Assembly (NCBI GenBank): GCA_047495785.1
Contig: JBLDXI010000063.1
Span: 310,001-374,000, forward strand
Length of the DNA stretch: 64,000 nt
Source: Lepidodermella squamata
Lineage: Eukaryota > Gastrotricha
Direction of reading: 5' to 3'
A program made the translations under genes and the position numbers. Shown in pieces: positions 48,901 through 63,240 of the stretch (the stretch's first letter is position 1; every line of letters begins with the position of its first letter). Below the pieces are notes generated by a model. That model made no database searches and was not told the DNA's origin. It was given only the letters and a program-made list of their open reading frames with translations.

Positions 48901-51900
48901 AGCGAGCCTGAGCGGGCTAACATGGCTGTTTTCAGCCGTTTCACGTACTGCCGGTATTCGGCATCATCCCACTCGTGGCGAATCAACGCCATCCGTGCAT
49001 CATTCGATCTTGGCAGCAATTGCAAACGAAATAGCACCCGATTGAGGCACATCGCTGTCGACGCGGTATTCGCAGCAAGCCTGAGCGGGCTGACATGGCT
49101 GTTTTCAGCCGTCGCACGTACTGCGGGTATTCGGCATCATCCCACTCATGGCGAATCTACGCCATCCGTGCATCATTCGATCGTGGCAGCAATTGCAAAC
49201 GCAATGGCAGCCGATTGAGGCACATCGCTGTTGACGCGGTATTCGACGCAAGCCTGAGCGGGCTAACATGGCTGTTTTCAGCCGTTTCACGTACTGCCGG
49301 TATTCGGCATCATCCCACTCGTGGCGAATCAACGCCATCCGTGCATCATTCGATCGTGGCAGCAATTGCAAACGCAATAGCACCCGATTGAGGCACATCG
49401 CTGTTGACGCGGTATTCGCAGCAAGCCTGAGCGGGCTAACATGGCTGTTTTCAGCTGTTTCACGTACTGCCGGTATTCGGCATCATGCCCAATCGTGGCG
49501 AGTCAACGGCATCCGTGCATCATTCGATCGTGGCAGCAATTGCAAACGAAATAGCACCCGATTGAGGCACATCGCTGTCGACGCGATATTCGCAGCAAGC
49601 CTGAGCGGGCTAACATGGCTGTTTTCAGCCGTTTAACGTACTGCCGGTATTCGGCATCATCCCACTCGTGGCGAATCAACGCCATCCGTGCATCATTCGA
49701 TCGTGGCAGCAATTGCAAACGCAATGGCAGCCGATTGAGGCACATCGCTGTCGACGCGGTATTCGTAGCGAGCCTGAGCGGGCTAACATGGCTGTTTTCA
49801 GCCGTCGCACGTACTGCCGGTATTCGGTATGATGCCCAATCGTGGCGAGTCAACGGCATCCGTGCATCATTCGATCGTGGCAGCAATTGCAAACGCAATA
49901 GCACCCGATTAAGGCACATCGCTGTTGACGCGGTATTCGCAGCAAGCCTGAGCGGGCTAACATGGCTGTTTTCAGCTGTTTCACGTACTGCCGGTATTCG
50001 GTATCATGCCCAATCGTGGCGAGTCAACGGCATCCGTGCATCATTCGATCGTGGCAGCAATTGCAAACGCAATAGCACCCGATTAAGGCACATCGCTGTT
50101 GACGCGGTATTCGCAGCGAGCCTGAGCGGGCTGACATGGTTGTTTTCAGCCGTTTAAAGTACTGCCGGTATTCGGCATCATGCCCACTCGTGGCGAATCA
50201 ACGCCATCCGTGCATCATTCGATCGTGGCAGCAATTGCAAACGCAATAGCACCCGATTGAGGCACATCGCTGTTGACGCGGTATTCGCAGCAAGCCTGAG
50301 CGGGCTAACATGGCTGTTTTCAGCTGTTTCACGTACTGCCGGTATTCGGCATCATGCCCACTCGTGGCGAATCAACGCCATCCGTGCATCATTCGATCGT
50401 GGCAGCAATTGCAAACGCAATAGCACCCGATCGAGGCACATCGCTGTTGACGCGGTATTCGCAGCAAGCCTGAGCGAGCTAACATGGCTGTTTTCAGCTG
50501 TTTCACGTACTGCCGGTATTCGGCATCATCCCACTCGTGGCGAATCAACGCCATCCGTGCATCATTCGATCGTGGCAGCAATTGCAAACGAAATAGCACC
50601 CGATTGAGGCACATCGCTGTCGACGCGGTATTCGCAGCAAGCCTGAGCGGGCTAACATGGCTGTTTTCAGCCGTCACACGTACTGCCGGTATTCGGCATC
50701 ATGCCCACTCGTGGCAAATCAACGCAATCCGTACATCATTCGATCGTGGCAGCAATTGCAAACGAAATAGCACCCGATTGAGGCACATCGCTGTTGACGC
50801 GGTATTCCCAGCGAGCCTGAGCGGGCTAACATGGCTGTTTTCAGCCGTCACACGTACTGCCAGTATTCGGCATCATGCCCACTCGTGGCGAATCAACGCC
50901 ATCCGTGCATCATTCGATCGTGGCAGCAATTGCAAACGAAATAGCACCCGATTGAGGCACATCGCTGTCGACGCGGTATGGCGTATGGCGTAGCGGCATG
51001 TCGTAGCGAGCCTGAGCGGGCTAACATGGCTGTTTTCTACCGTTTCACGTACTGCCAGTATTCGGCATCAGCCCACTCGTGGCAAATCAACGCCATCCGT
51101 GCATCATTCGATCGTGGCAGCAATTGCAAACGCAACGGCAGCCGATGGAGGTACATCGCTGTTGACGCGGTATTCGCAGCGAGCCTGAGCGGGCTGACAT
51201 GGTTGTTTTCAGCCGTTTCACGTACTGCCGGTATTCGGCATCATCCCACTCGTGGCGAATCAACGCAATCCGTACATCATTCGATCGTGGCAGCAATTGC
51301 AAACGCAATGGCAGCCGATTGAGGCACATCGCTGTCGACGCGGTATTCGTAGCGAGCCTGAGCGGGCTAACATGGCTGTTTTCAGCCGTTTCACGTACTG
51401 CCGGTATTCGGTATGATGCCCAATCGTGGCGAATCAACGCCATCCGTGCATCATTCGATCGTGGCAGCAATTGCAAACGAAATAGCACCCGATTGAGGCA
51501 CATCGCTGTCGACGCGGTATTCGCAGCGAGCCTGAGCGGGCTGACATGGTTGTTTTCAGCCGTTTAAAGTACTGCCGGTATTCGGCATCATGCCCACTCG
51601 TGGCGAATCAACGCCATCCGTGCATCATTCGATCGTGGCAGCAATTGCAAACGCAATAGCACCCGATTGAGGCACATCGCTGTTGACGCGGTATTCGCAG
51701 CAAGCCTGAGCGGGCTAACATGGCTGTTTTCAGCTGTTTCACGTACTGCCGGTATTCGGCATCATCCCACTCGTGGCGAATCAACGCAATCCGTACATCA
51801 TTCGATCGTGGCAGCAATTGCAAACGAAATAGCACCCGATTGAGGCACATCGCTGTCGACGCGGTATTCGCAGCAAGCCTGAGCGGGCTAACATGGCTGT

Positions 51901-54900
51901 TTTCAGCCGTCACACGTACTGCCGGTATTCGGCATCATGCCCACTCGTGGCAAATCAACGCAATCCGTACATCATTCGATCGTGGCAGCAATTGCAAACG
52001 AAATAGCACCCGATTGAGGCACATCGCTGTCGACGCGGTATGGCGTATGGCGTAGCGGCATGGCGTAGCGAGCCTGAGCGGGCTAACATGGCTGTTTTCA
52101 GCCGTTTCACGTACTGCCGGTATTCGGCATCATCCCACTCGTGGCGAATCAACGCAATCCGTACATCATTCGATCGTGGCAGCAATTGCAAACGCAATGG
52201 CAGCCGATTGAGGCACATCGCTGTTGACGCGGTATTCGTAGCGAGCCTGAGCGGGCTAACATGGCTGTTTTCAGCCGTTTCACGTACTGCCGGTATTCGG
52301 TATGATGCCCAATCGTGGCGAATCAACGCCATCCGTGCATCATTCGATCGTGGCAGCAATTGCAAACGAAATAGCACCCGATTGAGGCACATCGCTGTCG
52401 ACGCGGTATTCGCAGCGAGCCTGAGCGGGCTGACATGGTTGTTTTCAGCCGTTTAAAGTACTGCCGGTATTCGGCATCATGCCCACTCGTGGCGAATCAA
52501 CGCCATCCGTGCATCATTCGATCGTGGCAGCAATTGCAAACGCAATAGCACCCGATTGAGGCACATCGCTGTTGACGCGGTATTCGCAGCAAGCCTGAGC
52601 GGGCTAACATGGCTGTTTTCAGCTGTTTCACGTACTGCCGGTATTCGGCATCATCCCACTCGTGGCGAATCAACGCAATCCGTACATCATTCGATCGTGG
52701 CAGCAATTGCAAACGAAATAGCACCCGATTGAGGCACATCGCTGTCGACGCGGTATTCGCAGCAAGCCTGAAGAGCGGGCTAACATGGCTGTTTTCAGCC
52801 GTCACACGTACTGCCGGTATTCGGCATCATGCCCACTCGTGGCAAATCAACGCAATCCGTACATCATTCGATCGTGGCAGCAATTGCAAACGAAATAGCA
52901 CCCGATTGAGGCACATCGCTGTCGACGCGGTATGGCGTATGGCGTAGCGGCATGGCGTAGCGAGCCTGAGCGGGCTAACATGGCTGTTTTTTACCGTTTC
53001 ACGTACTGCCAGTATTCGGCATCAGCCCACTCGTGGGCGAATCAACGCATCCGTGCATCATTCGATCGTGGCAGCAATTGCAAACGAAATAGCACCCGAT
53101 TGAGGCACATCGCTGTTGACGCGTATTCGCAGCAAGCCTGAGCGGGCTGACATGGCTGTTTTCAGCCGTTTCACGTACTGCCGGTATTCGGCATCATCCC
53201 ACTCGTGGCGAATCAACGCCATCCGTGCATCATTCGATCGTGGCAGCAATCGCAAACGCAATAGCACCCGATTGAGGCACATCGCTGTTGACGCGGTATT
53301 CGCAGCAAGCCTGAGCGGGCTAACATGGCTGTTTTCAGCCGTTTCACGTACTGCCGGTATTCGGCATCATCCCACTCGTGGCGAATCAACGCAATCCGTA
53401 CATCATTCGATCGTGGCAGCAATTGCAAACGCAATGGCAGCCGATTGAGGCACATCGCTGTTGACGCGGTATTCGTAGCGAGCCTGAGCGGGCTAACATG
53501 GCTGTTTTCAGCCGTTTCACGTACTGCCGGTATTCGGTATGATGCCCAATCGTGGCGAATCAACGCCATCCGTGCATCATTCGATCGTGGCAGCAATTGC
53601 AAACGAAATAGCACCCGATTGAGGCACATCGCTGTCGACGCGGTATTCGCAGCGAGCCTGAGCGGGCTGACATGGTTGTTTTCAGCCGTTTAAAGTACTG
53701 CCGGTATTCGGCATCATGCCCACTCGTGGCGAATCAACGCCATCCGTGCATCATTCGATCGTGGCAGCAATTGCAAACGCAATAGCACCCGATTGAGGCA
53801 CATCGCTGTTGACGCGGTATTCGCAGCAAGCCTGAGCGGGCTAACATGGCTGTTTTCAGCTGTTTCACGTACTGCCGGAATTCGGCATCATGCACACTCG
53901 TGGCGAATCAACGCAATCCGTACATCATTCGATCGTGGCAGCAATTGCAAACGAAATAGCACCCGATTGAGGCACATCGCTGTCGACGCGGTATTCGCAG
54001 CAAGCCTGAGCGGGCTAACATGGCTGTTTTCAGCCGTCACACGTACTGCCGGTATTCGGCATCATGCCCACTCGTGGCAAATCAACGCAATCCGTACATC
54101 ATTCGATCGTGGCAGCAATTGCAAACGAAATAGCACCCGATTGAGGCACATCGCTGTCGACGCGGTATGGCGTATGGCGTAGCGGCATGGCGTAGCGAGC
54201 CTGAGCGGGCTAACATGGCTGTTTTTTACCGTTTCACGTACTGCCAGTATTCGGCATCAGCCCACTCGTGGCGAATCAACGCCATCCGTGCATCATTCGA
54301 TCGTGGCAGCAATTGCAAACGAAATAGCACCCGATTGAGGCACATCGCTGTTGACGCGGTATTCGCAGCAAGCCTGAGCGGGCTAACATGGCTGTTTTCA
54401 GCTGTTTCACGTACTGCCGGTATTCGGCATCATCCCACTCGTGGCGAATCAACGCCATCCGTGCATCATTCGATCGTGGCAGCAATCGCAAACGCAATAG
54501 CACCCGATTGAGGACATCGCTGTTGACGCGGTATTCGCAGCAAGCCTGAGCGGGCTAACATGGCTGTTTTCAGCCGTTTCACGTACTGCCGGTATTCGGC
54601 ATCATCCCACTCGTGGCGAATCAACGCAATCCGTACATCATTCGATCGTGGCAGCAATTGCAAACGCAATGGCAGCCGATTGAGGCACATCGCTGTTGAC
54701 GCGGTATTCGTAGCGAGCCTGAGCGGGCTAACATGGCTGTTTTCAGCCGTTTCACGTACTGCCGGTATTCGGTATGATGCCCAATCGTGGCGAATCAACG
54801 CCATCCGTGCATCATTCGATCGTGGCAGCAATTGCAAACGAAATAGCACCCGATTGAGGCACATCGCTGTCGACGCGGTATTCGCAGCGAGCCTGAGCGG

Positions 54901-57900
54901 GCTGACATGGTTGTTTTCAGCCGTTTAAAGTACTGCCGGTATTCGGCATCATGCCCACTCGTGGCGAATCAACGCCATCCGTGCATCATTCGATCGTGGC
55001 AGCAATTGCAAACGCAATAGCACCCGATTGAGGCACATCGCTGTTGACGCGGTATTCGCAGCAAGCCTGAGCGGGCTAACATGGCTGTTTTCAGCTGTTT
55101 AAAGTACTGCCGGTATTCGGCATCATGCCCACTCGTGGCGAATCAACGCCATCCGTGCATCATTCGATCGTGGCAGCAATTGCAAACGCAATAGCACCCG
55201 ATTGAGGCACATCGCTGTTGACGCGGTATTCGCAGCAAGCCTGAGCGGGCTAACATGGCTGTTTTCAGCTGTTTCACGTACTGCCGGTATTCGGCATCAT
55301 CCCACTCGTGGCGAATCAACGCAATCCGTACATCATTCGATCGTGGCAGCAATTGCAAACGAAATAGCACCCGATTGAGGCACATCGCTGTTGACGCGGT
55401 ATTCGCAGCAAGCCTGAGCGGGCTGACATGGTTGTTTTCAGCCGTCACACGTACTGCCAGTATTCGGCATCATGCCCACTCGTGGCGAATCAACGCCATC
55501 CGTGCATCATTCGATCGTGGCAGCAATTGCAAACGAAATAGCACCCGATTGAGGCACATCGCTGTCGACGCGGTATGGCGTATTGCGTAGCGGCATGGCG
55601 TAGCGAGCCTGAGCGAGCTAACATGGCTGTTTTTTACCGTTTCACGTACTGCCAGTATTCGGCATCAGCCCACTCGTGGCAAATCAACGCCATCCGTGCA
55701 TCATTCGATCGTGGCAGCAATTGCAAACGCAATGGCAGCCGATGGAGGTACATCGCTGTTGACGCGGTATTCGCAGCGAGCCTGAGCGTGCTGACATGGT
55801 TGTTTTCAGCCGTTTAAAGTACTGCCGGTATTCGGCATCATGCCCACTCGTGGCGAATCAACGCCATCCGTGCATCATTCGATCGTGGCAGCAATTGCAA
55901 ACGAAATAGCACCCGATTGAGGCACATCGCTGTTGACGCGGTATTCGCAGCAAGCCTGAGCGGGCTAACATGGCTGTTTTCAGCCGTCGCACGTACTGCC
56001 GGTATTCGGCATCATGCACACTCGTGGCGAATCAACGCCATCCGTGCATCATTCGATCGTGGCAGCAATTGCAAACGAAATAGCACCCGATTGAGGCACA
56101 TCGCTGTTGACGCGGTATTCGCAGCAAGCCTGAGCGGGCTGACATGGCTGTTTTCAGCCGTTTCACGTACTGCCGGTATTCGGCATCATCCCACTCGTGG
56201 CGAATCAACGCCATCCGTGCATCATTCGATCGTGGCAGCAATCGCAAACGCAATAGCACCCGATTGAGGCACATCGCTGTTGACGCGGTATTCGCAGCGA
56301 GCCTGAGCGGGCTGACATGGTTGTTTTCAGCCGTTTAAAGTACTGCCGGTATTCGGCATCATGCCCACTCGTGGCGAATCAACGCCATCCGTGCATCATT
56401 CGATCGTGGCAGCAATTGCAAACGCAATAGCACCCGATTGAGGCACATCGCTGTTGACGCGGTATTCGCAGCAAGCCTGAGCGGGCTAACATGGCTGTTT
56501 TCAGCTGTTTCACGTACTGCCGGTATTCGGCATCATCCCACTCGTGGCGAATCAACGCAATCCGTACATCATTCGATCGTGGCAGCAATTGCAAACGAAA
56601 TAGCACCCGATTGAGGCACATCGCTGTCGACGCGGTATTCGCAGCAAGCCTGAGCGGGCTAACATGGCTGTTTTCAGCCGTCACACGTACTGCCGGTATT
56701 CGGCATCATCCCACTCGTGGCAAATCAACGCAATCCGTACATCATTCGATCGTGGCAGCAATTGCAAACGCAATAGCACCCGATTGAGGCACATCGCTGT
56801 TGACGCGGTATTCGTAGCGAGCCTGAGCGGGCTAACATGGCTGTTTTCAGCCGTCACACGTACTGCCGGTATTCGGCATCATGCCCACTCGTGGCGAATC
56901 AACGCCATCCGTGCATCATTCGATCGTGGCAGCAATTGCAAACGAAATAGCACCCGATTGAGGCACATCGCTGTTGACGCGGTATTCGCAGCAAGCCTGA
57001 GCGGGCTGACATGGTTGTTTTCAGCCGTCACACGTACTGCCGGTATTCGGCATCATGCCCACTCGTGGCAAATCAACGCAATCCGTACATCATTCGATCG
57101 TGGCAGCAATTGCAAACGAAATAGCACCCGATTGAGGCACATCGCTGTCGACGCGGTATTCGCAGCAAGCCTGAGCGGGCTAACATGGCTGTTTTCAGCC
57201 GTCACACGTACTGCCGGTATTCGGCATCATGCCCACTCGTGGCAAATCAACGCAATCCGTACATCATTCGATCGTGGCAGCAATTGCAAACGAAATAGCA
57301 CCCGATTGAGGCACATCGCTGTCGACGCGGTATGGCGTATGGCGTAGCGGCATGGCGTAGCGAGCCTGAGCGGGCTAACATGGCTATTTTCAGCCGTCAC
57401 ACGTACTGCCAGTATTCGGCATCATGCCCACTCGTGGCGAATCAACGCCATCCGTGCATCATTCGATCGTGGCAGCAATTGCAAACGAAATAGCACCCGA
57501 TTGAGGCACATCGCTGTTGACGCGGTATTCGCAGCAAGCCTGAGCGGGCTAACATGGCTGTTTTCAGCTGTTTCACGTACTGCCGGTATTCGGCATCATC
57601 CCACTCGTGGCGAATCAACGCAATCCGTACATCATTCGATCGTGGCAGCAATTGCAAACGAAATAGCACCCGATTGAGGCACATCGCTGTCGACGCGGTA
57701 TTCGCAGCAAGCCTGAGCGGGCTAACATGGCTGTTTTCAGCCGTCACACGTACTGCCGGTATTCGGCATCATGCCCAGTCGTGGCAAATCAACGCAATCC
57801 GTACATCATTCGATCGTGGCAGCAATTGCAAACGAAATAGCACCCGATTGAGGCACATCGCTGTCGACGCGGTATGGCGTATGGCGTAGCGGCATGGCGT

Positions 57901-58599
57901 AGCGAGCCTGAGCGGGCTAACATGGCTGTTTTTTACCGTTTCACGTACTGCCAGTATTCGGCATCAGCCCACTCGTGGCAAATCAACGCCATCCGTGCAT
58001 CATTCGATCGTGGCAGCAATTGCAAACGCAATGGCAGCCGATGGAGGTACATCGCTGTTGACGCGGTATTCGCAGCGAGCCTGAGCGTGCTGACATGGTT
58101 GTTTTCAGCCGTTTAAAGTACTGCCGGTATTCGGCATCATGCCCACTCGTGGCGAATCAACGCCATCCGTGCATCATTCGATCGTGGCAGCAATTGCAAA
58201 CGAAATAGCACCCGATTGAGGCACATCGCTGTCGACGCGGTATGGCGTATGGCGTAGCGGCATGGCGTAGCGAGCCTGAGCGGGCTAACATGGCTGTTTT
58301 TTTACCGTTTCACGTACTGCCAGTATTCGGCATCAGCCCACTCGTGGCAAATCAACGCCATCCGTGCATCATTAGATCGTGGCAGCAATTGCAAACGCAA
58401 TGGCAGCCGATGGAGGTACATCGCTGTTGACGCGGTATTCGCAGCGAGCCTGAGCGTGCTGACATGGTTGTTTTCAGCCGTTTAAAGTACTGCCGGTATT
58501 CGGCATCATGCCCACTCGTGGCGAATCAACGCCATCCGTGCATCATTCGATCGTGGCAGCAATTGCAAACGAAATAGCACCCGATTGAGGCACATCGCT

Positions 58600-59634
58600 G
58601 TTGACGCGGTATTCGCAGCAAGCCTGAGCGGGCTAACATGGCTGTTTTCAGCCGTCGCACGTACTGCCGGTATTCGGCATCATCCCACTCATGGCGAATC
58701 TACGCCATCCGTGCATCATTCGATCGTGGCAGCAATTGCAAACGCAATGGCAGCCGATTGAGGCACATCGCTGTCGACGCGGTATTCGTAGCGAGCCTGA
58801 GCGGGCTAACATGGCTGTTTTCAGCCGTTTCACGTACTGCCGGTATTCGGCATCATCCCACTCGTGGCGAATCAACGCCATCCGTGCATCATTCGATCGT
58901 GGCAGCAATTGCAAACGCAATAGCACCCGATTGAGGCACATCGCTGTTGACGCGGTATTCGTAGCGAGCCTGAGCGGGCTAACATGGCTGTTTTCAGCCG
59001 TCACACGTACTGCCGGTATTCGGCATCATGCCCACTCGTGGCGAATCAACGCCATCCGTGCATCATTCGATCGTGCAGCAATTGCAAACGCAATGGCAGC
59101 CGATTGAGGCACATCGCTGTTGACGCGGTATTCGCAGCAAGCCTGACCGGGCTAACATGGCTGTTTTCAGCCGTCGCACGTACTGCCGGTATTCGGCATC
59201 ATCCCACTCATGGCGAATCTACGCCATCCGTGCATCATTCGATCGTGGCAGCAATTGCAAACGCAATGGCAGCCGATTGAGGCACATCGCTGTCGACGCG
59301 GTATTCGTAGCGAGCCTGAGCGGGCTAACATTGCTGTTTTCAGCCGTTTCACGTACTGCCGGTATTCGGCATCATCCCACTCGTGGCGAATCAACGCCAT
59401 CCGTGCATCATTCGATCGTGGCAGCAATTGCAAACGCAATAGCACCCGATTGAGGCACATCGCTGTTGACGCGGTATTCGTAGCGAGCCTGAGCGGGCTA
59501 ACATGGCTGTTTTCAGCCGTCACACGTACTGCCGGTATTCGGCATCATGCCCACTCGTGGCGAATCAACGCCATCCGTGCATCATTCGATCGTGGCAGCA
59601 ATTGCAAACGCAATGGCAGCCGATTGAGGCACAT
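58600..59634 (+). repeat. tandem three-monomer higher-order unit (519 bp)
   Basis: The order of AATCTACGCC, CATCCCACTCG with CGTAGCGAG, and CACACG units repeats at 519 bp (58638 and 59157). A related copy starts near 61800. Differences are single bases, for example CATTGCTG at about 59329 and a missing G in GATCGTGCAGC at 59074. Confidence 0.7.
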
Positions 59635-62160
59635 CGCTGTTGACGCGGTATTCGCAGCAAGCCTGAGCGGGCTAACATGGCTGTTTTCAGCCGTCACACG
59701 TACTGCCGGTATTCGGCATCATGCCCACTCGTGGCAAATCAACGCAATCCGTACATCATTCGATCGTGGCAGCAATTGCAAACGCAATAGCACCCGATTG
59801 AGGCACATCGCTGTTGACGCGGTATTCGCAGCAAGCCTGAGCGGGCTAACATGGCTGTTTTCAGCTGTTTCACGTACTGCCGGTATTCGGCATCATCCCA
59901 CTCGTGGCGAATCAACGCAATCCGTACATCATTCGATCGTGGCAGCAATTGCAAACGAAATAGCACCCGATTGAGGCACATCGCTGTCGACGCGGTATGG
60001 CGTATGGCGTAGCGGCATGGCGTAGCGAGCCTGAGCGGGCTAACATGGCTGTTTTCAGCCGTTTAAAGTACTGCCGGTATTCGGCATCATGCACACTCGT
60101 GGCGAATCAACGCCATCCGTGCATCATTCGATCGTGGCAGCAATTGCAAACGCAATAGCACCCGATTGAGGCACATCGCTGTTGACGCGGTATTCGCAGC
60201 AAGCCTGAGCGGGCTAACATGGCTGTTTTCAGCTGTTTCACGTACTGCCGGTATTCGGCATCATCCCACTCGTGGCGAATCAACGCCATCCGTGCATCAT
60301 TCGATCGTGCAGCAATTGCAAACGCAATAGCACCCGATTGAGGCACATCGCTGTTGACGCGGTATTCGTAGCGAGCCTGAGCGGGCTAACATGGCTGTTT
60401 TCAGCCGTCGCACGTACTGCCGGTATTCGGCATCATGCACACTCGTGGCGAATCAACGCCATCCGTGCATCATTCGATCGTGGCAGCAATTGCAAACGAA
60501 ATAGCACCCGATTGAGGCACATCGCTGTCGACGCGGTATTCGCAGCAAGCCTGAGCGGGCTAACATGGCTGTTTTCAGCCGTCACACGTACTGCCGGTAT
60601 TCGGCATCATCCCACTCATGGCGAATCTACGCCATCCGTGCATCATTCGATCGTGGCAGCAATTGCTAACGCAATAGCACCCGATTGAGGCACATCGCTG
60701 TCGACGCGGTATTCGCAGCAAGCCTGAGCGGGCTAACATGGCTGTTTTCAGCCGTCGCACGTACTGCCGGTATTCGGCATCATGCACACTCGTGGCGAAT
60801 CAACGCCATCCGTGCATCATTCGATCGTGGCAGCAATTGCAAACGAAATAGCACCCGATTGAGGCACATCGCTGTTGACGCGGTATTCGTAGCGAGCCTG
60901 AGCGGGCTAACATGGCTGTTTTCAGCCGTCACACGTACTGCCGGTATTCGGCATCATGCCCACTCGTGGCGAATCAACGCCATCCGTGCATCATTCGATC
61001 GTGGCAGCAATTGCAAACGAAATAGCACCCGATTGAGGCACATCGCTGTTGACGCGGTATTCGCAGCAAGCCTGAGCGGGCTGACATGGTTGTTTTCAGC
61101 CGTCACACGTACTGCCGGTATTCGGCATCATGCCCACTCGTGGCAAATCAACGCAATCCGTACATCATTCGATCGTGGCAGCAATTGCAAACGAAATAGC
61201 ACCCGATTGAGGCACATCGCTGTCGACGCGGTATTCGCAGCAAGCCTGAGCGGGCTAACATGGCTGTTTTCAGCCGTCGCACGTACTGCCGGTATTCGGC
61301 ATCATGCCCACTCGTGGCAAATCAACGCAATCCGTACATCATTCGATTGTGGCAGCAATTGCAAACGAAATAGCACCCGATTGAGGCACATCGCTGTCGA
61401 CGCGGTATGGCGTATGGCGTAGCGGCATGGCGTAGCGAGCCTGAGCGGGCTAACATGGCTATTTTCAGCCGTCACACGTACTGCCAGTATTCGGCATCAT
61501 GCCCACTCGTGGCGAATCAACGCCATCCGTGCATCATTCGATCGTGGCAGCAATTGCAAACGAAATAGCACCCGATTGAGGCACATCGCTGTTGACGCGG
61601 TATTCGCAGCAAGCCTGAGCGGGCTAACATGGCTGTTTTCAGCTGTTTCACGTACTGCCGGTATTCGGCATCATCCCACTCGTGGCGAATCAACGCAATC
61701 CGTACATCATTCGATCGTGGCAGCAATTGCAAACGAAATAGCACCCGATTGAGGCACATCGCTGTCGACGCGGTATTCGCAGCAAAGCCTGAGCGGGCTA
61801 ACATGGCTGTTTTCAGCCGTCGCACGTACTGCCGGTATTCGGCATCATCCCACTCATGGCGAATCTACGCCATCCGTGCATCATTCGATCGTGGCAGCAA
61901 TTGCAAACGCAATGGCAGCCGATTGAGGCACATCGCTGTCGACGCGGTATTCGTAGCGAGCCTGAGCGGGCTAACATGGCTGTTTTCAGCCGGTTTCACG
62001 TACTGCCGGTATTCGGCATCATCCCACTCGTGGCGAATCAACGCCATCCGTGCATCATTCGATCGTGGCAGCAATTGCAAACGCAATAGCACCCGATTGA
62101 GGCACATCGCTGTTGACGCGGTATTCGTAGCGAGCCTGAGCGGGCTAACATGGCTGTTTT

Positions 62161-63240
62161 CAGCCGTCACACGTACTGCCGGTATTCGGCATCATGCCCA
62201 CTCGTGGCGAATCAACGCCATCCGTGCATCATTCGATCGTGGCAGCAATTGCAAACGCAATGGCAGCCGATTGAGGCACATCGCTGTTGACGCGGTATTC
62301 GCAGCAAGCCTGAGCGGGCTAACATGGCTGTTTTCAGCCGTCACACGTACTGCCGGTATTCGGCATCATGCTCACTCGTGGCAAATCAACGCAATCCGTA
62401 CATCATTCGATCGTGGCAGCAATTGCAAACGAAATAGCACCCGATTGAGGCACATCGCTGTCGACGCGGTATGGCGTATGGCGTAGCGGCATGGCGTAGC
62501 GAGCCTGAGCGGGCTAACATGGCTGTTTTCAGCCGTTTAAAGTACTGCCGGTATTCGGCATCATGCCCACTCGTGGCGAATCAACGCCATCCGTGCATCA
62601 TTCGATCGTGGCAGCAATTGCAAACGCAATAGCACCCGATTGAGGCACATCGCTGTTGACGCGGTATTCGTAGCGAGCCTGAGCGGGCTAACATGGCTGT
62701 TTTCAGCCGTCACACGTACTGCCGGTATTCGGCATCATGCCCACTCGTGGCGAATCAACGCCATCCGTGCATCATTCGATCGTGGCAGCAATTGCAAACG
62801 CAATGGCAGCCGATTGAGGCACATCGCTGTTGACGCGGTATTCGCAGCAAGCCTGAGCGGGCTAACATGGCTGTTTTCAGCCGTCACACGTACTGCCGGT
62901 ATTCGGCATCATGCTCACTCGTGGCAAATCAACGCAATCCGTACATCATTCGATCGTGGCAGCAATTGCAAACGAAATAGCACCCGATTGAGGCACATCG
63001 CTGTCGACGCGGTATGGCGTATGGGCGTAGCGGCATGGCGTAGCGAGCCTGAGCGGGCTAACATGGGCTGTTTTCAGCCGTTTAAAGTACTGCCGGTATT
63101 CGGCATCATGCCCACTCGTGGCGAATCAACGCCATCCGTGCATCATTCGATCGTGGCAGCAATTGCAAACGCAATAGCACCCGATTGAGGCACATCGCTG
63201 TTGACGCGGTATTCGCAGCAAGCCTGAGCGGGCTAACATG
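62161..63240 (+). repeat. tandem three-monomer higher-order unit (543 bp)
   Basis: The rare CATGCTCACTCG variant occurs at 62367 and 62910, 543 bp apart, which equals two 174-bp units plus one 195-bp unit. The second copy has extra G bases at about 63023 and 63065. Confidence 0.7.
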